64,000 nt of DNA. It comes from Mantis religiosa (Eukaryota; Arthropoda; Insecta; Mantodea; Mantidae). The stretch is taken from positions 270,202,581 to 270,266,580 of the forward strand of contig CM060950.1 in the NCBI GenBank assembly GCA_030765055.1, read 5' to 3'. A program made the translations under genes and the position numbers. This document shows positions 56,301 to 64,000 of the stretch, piece after piece. Numbering within the stretch: position 1 is the stretch's first letter; each line of letters begins with the position of its first letter. Below the pieces are notes generated by a model. It was not told the DNA's origin, searched no databases, and saw only the letters and a program-made list of their open reading frames with translations.

Positions 56301-56455
56301 AAATATTTTTGTTTTAAATCCTGGAAGTATTATTTCAGTCAGACTCTACCTTTCCATACTTTTGCCTACACATGGCTGGTGTTAAAGAACAATTAATATC
56401 CACTAAAACGTGTATCTCTGCTGAAATATCGAAATTGAATACAGCACTCATGGTT
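53343..56455. repeat. ~828-bp tandem array, 3.25 units
   Basis: Units start at GAATTC followed by the CACACATACAT string: 53343, 54179, 55007 and 56249 (partial, ends 56455). Periods are 836, 828 and 1242 bp; the third is longer because of an insertion and a local duplication. Units differ by only a few percent, so the array is young. Each unit has the same ~73-codon minus-strand frame (53975-54196, 54803-55024, 56045-56266) and the string CTACACATGGCTGGTGTTAA, which resembles the tail of the tRNA-like family H. Confidence 0.92.
55618..55910. mobile_element. 293-bp insertion in unit 3 of the array, 16-bp TSD
   Basis: The insert interrupts the unit after CTTAGC. GGCATGACAACTTAGC (55602-55617) and GGCATGGCAACTTAGC (55911-55926) flank it, a 16-bp direct repeat with one mismatch. 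No Pol III boxes or coding frame recognised. After insertion, a 104-bp stretch was duplicated in tandem (55895-55998 and 55999-56102), covering the insert end and the start of the resumed unit. Confidence 0.75.
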
Positions 56456-56459
56456 ATTT

Positions 56460-56850
56460 TCGGGGGTTTTCTCGATTCGCCAGGCGAATGCTGGGTAGGT
56501 TCCTTTCATCCACCAAATTTCCCGTCCCTTCATTTTATCTCCATTATCGTTTCATATCATCTCTCATCTGGTGGTCTGTTTCAGGGTAGAAGTTTCTGCA
56601 GGTGTCTAAGCGCTGTATGGCAGGATGATACGCTCTGGGTTAAACTTCCTCATGTGGTCTACGAACCCGGTCTGGTGGGGCCGTTTTAGGGGGGATACCG
56701 GCTGTACTGGCCTGCCGGGGACTTTCCAGCTGGTCAACAAAAGGGATCCTGTCCTATGCACTCTCGTGACTTCTTGGATTGGGCTCCCTCTGTCTCCTCT
56801 CGTCTCATCCTTCCGGGGATATCTCACTTGGGACATAAGTACAATAGATC
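56460..56850 (+). repeat. Dispersed family C, copy 3
   Basis: TTTCAGGGTAGAAGTTTCTG, ACCGGCTGTACTGGCCTGCC and CTCTGTCTCCTCTCGTCTC align with copy 1 (31600-32275) in order. It abuts the end of the tandem array. No convincing protein frame. Confidence 0.65.
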
Positions 56851-56854
56851 AAGA

Positions 56855-57374
56855 CTCGTCGCTGTGCCGAATCCCCTCCGTCAGAATCTGTCCGATATTA
56901 TCCTATCTAAACATATGGGAGAGGATAAAGCTACTTTTACGTAATGCTCTTGGGTTTCTACTAATGCAGGATCATTCCTGGGACTTCCTCTTTGTTTCCT
57001 CTCACATGTTTATAACAGAATTGTTCTACTTTGAAAGATATTATAACAGATTCCTCTACGCATAATTTTCTCTGGTTTGCGTCAGCATTTCTGTTTATTG
57101 GTAACTTGAAATATTTAAATGTAAGCCTAGATGGGAGTCTCTTACCTGTTTTCCCTGGCCTTAAATGGCAGTTATATCTCATTGCGATCACTTCACCCTC
57201 TCAGTGGTGAAGTTATTTCACGCTTCGTTATTCAGGGAATTCGTACAGTCTATAGCAAATTAAATGTCGGAGTTAAACAATTTTGCCTGTAATCACATTT
57301 TAATTCCTCTACGCCTAACACATCAATGTCAATCTCGTCACTGCTTTCCATGTCATTATCTTCAGTTATAATTC
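56855..57374. other. Unique sequence
   Basis: No recognisable feature. Confidence 0.4.
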
Positions 57375-57949
57375 TTTAAGGGGGGACGTATGCAAATATT
57401 CAGGGTCTTACATAAATAGCCATAACATCCAAAGTTTTGAAGTTAGAGAAGTGAAACTTAGTATACTCATTTAAGATAATACAGTTAATGTGCACAATTT
57501 TTTTTCTCGTAATTTTCCATTGTTTATAACTAATGCCACATATTTTTTCTATATGCAGAGATATTTACAAACTTAAGCCCATTTTTTTTTTCAAAATTCA
57601 CATATGCTATCTCTCTGAAATTTGGTATGTTATTTTAAAACACACTAAAATGAATTTGTTGGATTTAGAATTCTTATTGAAGCTGTATAGAATTTAAAAA
57701 AATGTTAATCATATGCATCCTTTAAAAATTAAAATAATTTCATATATTTTGTATCATCACATTCCATGTAGAGCTTAATCTTAAATTCTAGAACAAACAA
57801 AATGTTCATTGTGGTATAAGAAAGCTGTGTACTAAATTGCATCACTGTAGATGAAGTAGTTTGAGAGAAAATGGGCTGAAGTTGTAGAAAATGCAAGTTA
57901 CGGGGAAAGGCAATTAAAAATACAGTAAGTATTATTCAGTTTGCCTTTT

Positions 57950-58745
57950 AATTTTAAGTCAGAACTTCCCACATCCATAGTCTGTATCTGATCTTCTTCA
58001 GCCTTTCTTCTTAAATTCCTCTTCTGTCTTGCTTCTTACTGCATTAATTTCATAGCTCTTTCTGCACCAGCGATGCGAATGTTGTCGATACACCGCAAAA
58101 TTGTTTCTATAAACACACCAGGTTGATACTCTAACTGGTGCATAACTTTCTTTCTGCCAATATTCCCATCATTAAACACTATTGAAACATTAAATGTAGC
58201 AATTTTCACCACTATGGAAGACACAAATGATGTTTCGGGATATCTTTTCCATATTAGACTGTTGAGGCTTTCATTTGGGTTTTGTGTCTCTCCATAGAGA
58301 CACTTTTTAGCAAGTCTGGGTGTAAACTTGAAAGAAGCGTAGGGACAGTGAAGCACAAATTAGTACAAAATTGAATCGAGAATATATTGACACATTGCTT
58401 CACTCACACTGTTTATTCACAGGACATGTTTCAAGAGCTCTTGCTCCTATCGGATAGGAGCAAGAGCTCTTGAAACATGTCCTGTGAATAAACAGAGTGA
58501 GGGAAGCAATGTGTCAATATATTCTCGATTCAATTTTGTACTAATTTTGTACCAAGTCTGGGTGTGCAGAGAATTGGTAGGTGGGCTTCATAGATTCCAA
58601 AACAGCTGATGGAAGACTATGTGTTGCTACTATGCTAATATGCAACACTAGGACATTTACTTTTTTAGAGGTACATACAGACCACGTACAGTCATAACAT
58701 TTTGGTGTTTGATAGCTTATACTATATACTATTTTACAAAACAAT
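57950..58745 (-). pseudogene. C-terminal part of a Mutator-like transposase domain protein
   Basis: After taking out the insertion 58324-58552, the minus-strand frame reads SLPSAVLESMKPTYQFSAHP, DLAKKCLYGETQNPNESLN, SLIWKRYPETSFV and VSIVFNDGNIGRKKVMHQL. The KCL.G.TQN.NES...IW pattern is characteristic of a family of Mutator-like transposase-domain proteins common in insects (established family knowledge, not computed here). The catalytic N-terminal part is missing, so no activity is expected. The frame ends at a stop at 58036-58038. Confidence 0.75.
58324..58552 (+). mobile_element. Hairpin retroposon, family E, copy 2, 13-bp TSD
   Basis: Starts AAACTTGAAAGAAGCGTAGG and carries an inverted repeat with arms of about 92 bp (from TAGTACAAAATTGAATCGAG to CTCGATTCAATTTTGTACTA) around a CCTATCGGATAGG centre near 58447. 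CAAGTCTGGGTGT flanks both sides (58311-58323 and 58553-58565). It breaks the Mutator-like frame, which proves a true insertion. Copy 1 is at 43492-43613. Confidence 0.9.
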
Positions 58746-58794
58746 AAAAAACTAGATTTTTTTACATTTTCTCGTACGTTCCCCCTTAAATTAT

Positions 58795-59645
58795 TTATTT
58801 CATTAGCCCATCTTTTTGCTAATACTCCTATTCAATGGCATTCACATGATGGCATATTGTCGCATTATAGATTGTGAACCGGGAAGATTTTAGACTGCAA
58901 GTTGCGGATAGAGTTGTATATACTTAAAGGGGGTTTACCGTAAAAGTTTATAATCTACTTTGCAACTAGAAGAGTAGCTGAAAGGACAGGGGGTCAGATG
59001 GTAGAGGTAAATGGTAAAGGGAAATTGTAGTCAGGCTACAGATAGATAGAAATAGCACAGCTTTCTACGAAATGCCAGTTTACTATAACATCATGATTTT
59101 CAACAGTAAAAGTCAACCCCGAAGTCTTGAAGAGACTTTGGGTGGCATGGTGTTGATAGCTACATTAGTACATTAAGACCCAGGTGGGCTTACCTTCGAG
59201 GAGATGTCGGTGCGTGGTGAAGTGAAGATTTGACGTGGCCTCCGGCCACAACAGTACACTTTAGACTACCACGCGCCTCGATACTCACAGCTATAAGTAT
59301 TCACGGCCAAGCCCAAAAAGAGGGAGCCAACACAAGTTGAACCTAGGGACTTTTTCCCTTTGATCAACAGAAAAGCTTCTGGGACATTCCATCCGCCATG
59401 TTGGTTTAAGTCCAACGACCTGCTGATCGTCCATTACCAACTACCGGGTTCAACGTCTAGAGTTGCTGCGTTTGCCATTCTTATTTGGTTAACGCTCCGT
59501 AAATATGCAAATTACGGGTTTGTAGTCTAATACTCCGCTATGAGGTTTCTACATCTTTAATCCCACAAATTAATACTTTCAATTGTATAGAGAAACCTCA
59601 TGCTATTAAAATTTCAAATAAATTCCTAAAATAAATCTAGTTCCT
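58795..59645. other. Unique sequence
   Basis: No recognisable feature. Confidence 0.4.
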
Positions 59646-59649
59646 TTAC

Positions 59650-60490
59650 TTCACCAAAGCATACGCGACAGTATCTTTCCCCATTCTATTTGTCTAACTT
59701 GCTCAAATCGTTGGCGACACATTTCAACGTCTTTTGTTTCAAATGTAATATTTCTGCAAGCGACTCATTGTTTGACATATGCCCATATTATTTCTATAGG
59801 ATTCAGACCCGGGTGTTACAGGGGAAGCCTTAAGGTTGAATGGTTATGTTCTGACAGTATTTTCTTAATCAAAAAGTTCTTCTCGGTCGGTTTGTTGGCT
59901 AGAATTAAATCACAAAACTTTGTTTTGGTGCTATATTCATCAAAGGGGATATTGAGATTTTGTAACCAAGAAAGCATGTCCCTTCTTAAGTTGGAAGTTT
60001 ATCCACTTGTTTATTAGAATAAGAGGCATTACCTGTTAGGGGCGTAGCCATTTAATATAATGCTCAGTAGTCGTTTGTTTACGAAAATCTCTACTTTTTG
60101 TTGTGATTTATAGATAAGCATGAAATTGGCTATGGATCAAAATTTTGCGCCTCCATGAACAATTTTAAGTGGCTCTCGTTTTGATACGGTGGCACAAAAC
60201 CTGTACCGCTCTCATCGGACATGCTATAGAAGCTGTGTGACTGAAATTCCTCGTAAACTATTGGGCACCCCTCAACTCTGCATTTTCGAAGAGCTTTTTT
60301 CCAGCAGTTGGGTCCTCTTCTGGCTTTTGCTTTTCATGAAAATTCTGCGAACAGAACAATGGAAGAGGCCGGTGGCTGCAGCAACTCTTCCTTGCACTTT
60401 CTGAATCGCTCTGAAATGCTTCACATAGCAGCGATCCTTGTGCATTTTCTCTTCCATGAGGTATTCATATACATTAACAATCACCTGTCA
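59650..60490 (-). pseudogene. Decayed DDE (Tc1/IS630-type) transposase
   Basis: The minus-strand N-terminal part (60484 downward) has an HTH-like KVQGRVAAATGLFHCSVRRI. The C-terminal part (60017 to about 59650) reads RRDMLSWLQNLNIPFDEYST, LRLPL, a stop, HPGLNPIEIIWAYVKQ and ETKDVEMCRQRFEQV. The Glu of NPIE is kept; the middle with the first Asp is unreadable and several stops are present. Layout resembles the family at 36741-38092 (HTH, WLxxxNIPF, LPPYH.LNPIEIIW), but it is a different copy in worse shape. Confidence 0.72.
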
Positions 60491-60494
60491 AGCT

Positions 60495-60765
60495 TGGCTA
60501 TGAAGAGTCTTTCCTTTAATTTTCAAATTACAGGAGGCATTATCACTAATGTGTACACATGACAGTGTCACTGTACTTTTACAGTCAACTGTACTCGGGT
60601 GCAGATGAATCACATGGCATATTACATCAAGTAACAAGAGCGATAATTTCGCTGAATACTGGAGTAGGAAGGAGACAAGAGAAATGAGGTTAAACCTGGG
60701 TTCGGTGATTGATCTATGGTTGAGGACCAGTGTTCTGGAATCATTGCGCGACTTATACATATGAG
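60495..60765. other. Unique sequence
   Basis: No recognisable feature. Confidence 0.35.
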
Positions 60766-60766
60766 T

Positions 60767-60800
<34 letters not shown>

Positions 60801-60832
60801 AGAAGAAGAAGAAGAAGAAGAAGAAGAAGAAG

Positions 60833-60862
<30 letters not shown>
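60767..60862. repeat. (AAG)n microsatellite
   Basis: About 32 GAA/AAG units with one early interruption; the poly-lysine frame across it is an artefact. Confidence 0.98.
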
Positions 60863-60863
<1 letters not shown>

Positions 60864-60864
60864 T

Positions 60865-62364
60865 AAAACATCATCAGTATACCAGATCTCAATCCCTCAA
60901 TTATGTTGCACTCTGTTTTTAAGTGAAAACTTCTTTAGGCGCGTTTAGCACATTTTGTGGGTAGTGAATTAAACTGAGCCATCACGCTGGAATATGTGAC
61001 GCTCATTCGGCTGAAGTCGGCTCGAGTCGGCTCAATCCGAAATAACTCCCCCCCCCCCACTCATTCGTTAGTTCAGTCTTATGTTGTCCATACCGCTATA
61101 CGCCGTAGATTTTCTGTCGCACTCAAAAGCGTATCAACAGCACGCATCCAGGTACGTTTTTACATATTTCTAATACTATGAAAAATTCAGAAACTCTACA
61201 GGAGTTTCATTAAAGAAATAATTGTCTTAGGACCGTTCTTACAAAGGTCTGTCAAGTGCCAGTAACTGATCCGGTCAGATAACCTTCTGTCTTTAAATAA
61301 GTCGACAACATGTCAAATTCCACTTTATACAATAATAATAGTCAAAAGGAACAGATAATATTACCGAAGTTCGCTATTTGAATAATTAAAGTCATAATAA
61401 TGAAAAAAAAAAAAAGGAATGTACTAATTGGAAACAAAAGTGTTAAGAATTCGTGAAAGATATGTTTCATTTAAGAACTGCTTATTTTTATTGACTATTC
61501 TCTTTATTGTGAGTAGTAAAACGTAAAACACCAATAAATTAAATGTAATAAAACATAAATAATGAAAATTATCACGTATTAAAATGAAGTTTTGCGTTTA
61601 TTTACATTTTCAACTTATAGGTTATGTTTTCCCACAAACTGAAAGACCGATCGAGGGTCAAAAGAGTTGATATATAAATGTGAATGTTATAATACATGTA
61701 TCAACTTGTATTTCTATTAGAAATAAAAATGCAATGAAATATGTGTATAAGCAAGAAACAAAATATGAAAACTGATTGTGAAATAGCATGTATTTTAATA
61801 TAAAAATAAAATACATGTAAAACAGTATATTGTGTGATTTGATTTTACTTCATTTATACATCCTTTATGTATAACCCTCTTCGCACGGCCGCAAGTCCGT
61901 GGTCATTCAGTTGTTTCAGAGTAATTTCATTTGTGAGTACACTTAGCCTAAGGCATGAAATGTTTAGCTGGCAACTGGCCTCTTTGTGTAAGAATGAGTG
62001 TCAATATTAATTTTTTTAAATAATTTTAAGAATAATTTATAATCAATAGTTTTTAAGTTTTTACTTCTGCCATGCGGTCTTAAGCACACACAATTGTTTT
62101 TTCTTTTGGTCTTGCACCAAAATTTTCCCACAAAAGAAAGTGTTCTGATAAGTGAGAAATTTCTTAACCCTAAAAGAAGCTCTTAGACTATTTTGGTTTT
62201 ATTCACACTCTAGTACTTATTCGATCTTAAATTTGGACCTAGTCTTGCAATTTTATTACGGATCTTTACAAAATCCTCGCAAAATCCAATGTTTGGAGGA
62301 TACAGAAATTAAATTCTAAGATTGGTAGTTATCCATCATATTGTCTTTAACTTACGCTGCTCTC

Positions 62365-62366
<2 letters not shown>
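60865..62366. other. Unique AT-rich sequence
   Basis: Contains a C10-type run (61048-61058) and an A-run at 61404. No gene recognised. Confidence 0.4.

Positions 62367-62367
<1 letters not shown>

Positions 62368-62436
<69 letters not shown>
62368..62436. repeat. (CA)n microsatellite
   Basis: About 34 uninterrupted CA units. Confidence 0.98.
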
Positions 62437-62438
<2 letters not shown>

Positions 62439-62439
62439 G

Positions 62440-64000
62440 AACTTGTTTCTAAAAATTATTTTTTATTTGAAGGCCTCAAAACGTGTATTTCTGGTGAAGT
62501 GCGGTTTCAAATTTTTCAGAGTGCTTCCTATATTTTATTTACGTAATAAACAAGCAACTTGGTTGCATAAATTTAACATTGGAAGAAATAGGAATTGAGA
62601 GAAACAAGGGCAAGAAGAAGATATGAAACTAAAGGTTTCTGAAGAAAATATTAGGAGTAGAAGATAATCAAAAAGCGAGAAATTCTAAGCAGCTTTAATG
62701 GGAAAAGGCCGTTGAATTTTAAAGTAGAATGGAGGAAGAGAAATATATATCGACGTAACAAAGAACTCAAAATGGGGAATGCATGGACAAAGACATGAAA
62801 ATGCATTTAAATGGTTTAACAGTTTTTTAAACTGTTTTTCTATTTAACTGTGTTAATTCTTAGTTGAATATAATTCAAATTGTGTTGTGCATTATGTTCA
62901 TACCTTTTCCTTGAAGAAAATCGGATACTAATTAAATATGAGTGCTTACTGAAATGGCCAACAACATTAAATTATGTCTATGATATTGCTAATATACTAA
63001 CAAACAATGGAAAGCCAAAAATAAACGCACAAAAACCTTGTTTACTTTCCTTGGCTTTCCTATACACACATGCTAGAAGACGATTAGCTGAAAATGCTTT
63101 TGTGTTTTCTAATACCTCATTTGCGTGCATTAACGTCGAAAACCTGATAGTGCATTTTCAGGACCTATTAGGTAGGAGAGCTGCATTGACCGTGTTTTGT
63201 CATCTTGGTTATAACAGCGTACAATCTGTCTGAAGAATGACTGCAGACGGCCAACAATAGAAGCTTGCATAAAACAAATACAGAAACAGTATTGTCACCA
63301 TTTCCTGTACCGTTCTGCGATACTGAAATGCAGCAGTTGAATCTCTTACAATGGACGGGTTCCAATCAATTCCAAATGCAAACATCAACGCTCGAAGTCA
63401 TAAGCTCACAAAGTAGAAAATGAATACTCAATGTGTTAAAGTTTTGTAAAGAACAAAAACCTAAAGGTCGGATTACTGTGTTAAATAATGACATAGGTAA
63501 AAAGGACAGCAAAAACAGTGGAAAAAATGAACGAACTGCGAATTATATAGTGAAAGAGGTTCAACATTCCAAAAGTATGGGAGAAAAAACTTTCAACACC
63601 TGGTAGAGAGCGTCAACATCCAAAAGTGTTCGAACTCGATGAGTTTGAAAAATGTGAACTTTTCTTGAGTTTTACGAACTGAGAAGATAAATTCCTAAGT
63701 ACGTAAACTAATGAATTTTGTGAAAGGAAACATCCATTTTGATGGTAGAAGCACACATTCTGGAGAGTACTTAAAGGCATGGGATATCGATTTCGCAAGA
63801 AAAACAAAAATGCGTCGTTTTACTACACGACAGAGGGTAGACAGGTGCCTTCAGTCTTGGTGCAGCATCAAGGCGACGTCCCAGTTGGAAGAATAAAGCA
63901 CCCGATATATAAGTAAGGTGAGCAAAGAATCTGCTTGTCGTTGTAGAGATGTACTCATTAATGCTGACCATGTCCAATTCTCTATGCAGCTGTGCACTCC
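62440..64000. other. Unique AT-rich sequence
   Basis: Reading frames of up to about 117 codons are present (62880-63233) but show no domain, splice sites or repeat relation. No feature supported. Confidence 0.4.

Larger units (their letters stand above)
57376..58789 (-). mobile_element. DNA transposon with TTAAGGGGG termini (Mutator-like coding remnant)
   Basis: Left end TTAAGGGGGGACGTATG (57376) and right end CGTACGTTCCCCCTTAA (58789) are inverted repeats with one mismatch and one G/A change. TTAA could be a target duplication (piggyBac style) or part of the repeat. The interior encodes only the C-terminal part of a transposase-like protein on the minus strand, so the element is an internally deleted copy. 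A hairpin retroposon (58324-58552) sits inside it. Confidence 0.75.

Noticed and set aside
60716..60922. Poly-lysine reading frame
   Set aside because: Translation of the AAG microsatellite, no flanking gene structure.
62880..63233. 117-codon plus-strand frame
   Set aside because: Unremarkable composition, no domain, no splice or promoter context; likely chance.

Overview
The window looks like non-coding genomic DNA from a large, repeat-rich insect genome. It is AT-rich, has almost no host coding sequence, and is densely packed with tRNA-derived SINEs, Tc1/mariner-like and other DDE transposons, Penelope-like elements (PLEs), Ty3/Gypsy and solo LTRs, non-LTR retrotransposon tails and microsatellites. 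The transposase, PLE and SINE types fit an arthropod. A cockroach, termite or stick-insect type of genome is a plausible guess, but I cannot prove it from the sequence.

Layout. Bases 1-11 kb are mostly unique AT-rich sequence with scattered SINEs, one long-TIR MITE (5793-6067), a perfect-looking hairpin (9643-9717) and an inverted coding-like duplication (9730-10045). At 11.2 kb lies a solo LTR. From 13.9 to 16.1 kb, three tRNA-like units with a shared 5' leader surround a Tc1-like transposase that carries one frameshift. At 18.7-20.1 kb the minus strand holds a decayed acidic reading frame. From 22.4 to 24.8 kb there is the 3' half of a Gypsy element (minus strand), itself split by a 507-bp insertion. 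A 111-bp palindromic piece made of LTR heads sits at 27.83 kb. Non-LTR reverse-transcriptase remnants lie at 28.1-28.8, 30.4-31.3 and 32.3-32.9 kb.

The only good host-gene candidate is a 3'-terminal exon on the plus strand (34683-35335). It has a clear splice acceptor in front and AATAAATAAA behind, which implies that much of the upstream sequence may be intron. A dead DDE transposase follows (36.7-38.1 kb).

Two PLE copies with GIY-YIG endonuclease ends occupy 40.15-40.88 and 43.6-45.05 kb. Their terminal repeats carry hammerhead ribozyme motifs: one apparently intact (44955-44999) and two decayed. From 50.4 to 56.9 kb lie a second solo LTR, a Tc1 element interrupted by a 689-bp composite of three tRNA-like units, and an ~828-bp tandem array that shares a module with the tail of those units. 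From 57.4 to 58.8 kb an element with TTAAGGGGG termini carries the C-terminal part of a Mutator-like transposase; this is interrupted by a hairpin retroposon with a 13-bp target duplication. A last DDE transposase relic, microsatellites and featureless AT-rich DNA fill the end.

Nothing here forms an operon or pathway. The main stories are nested mobile-element insertions, retroelement-borne ribozymes, and tRNA-like modules that recur in unusual inverted and composite arrangements.
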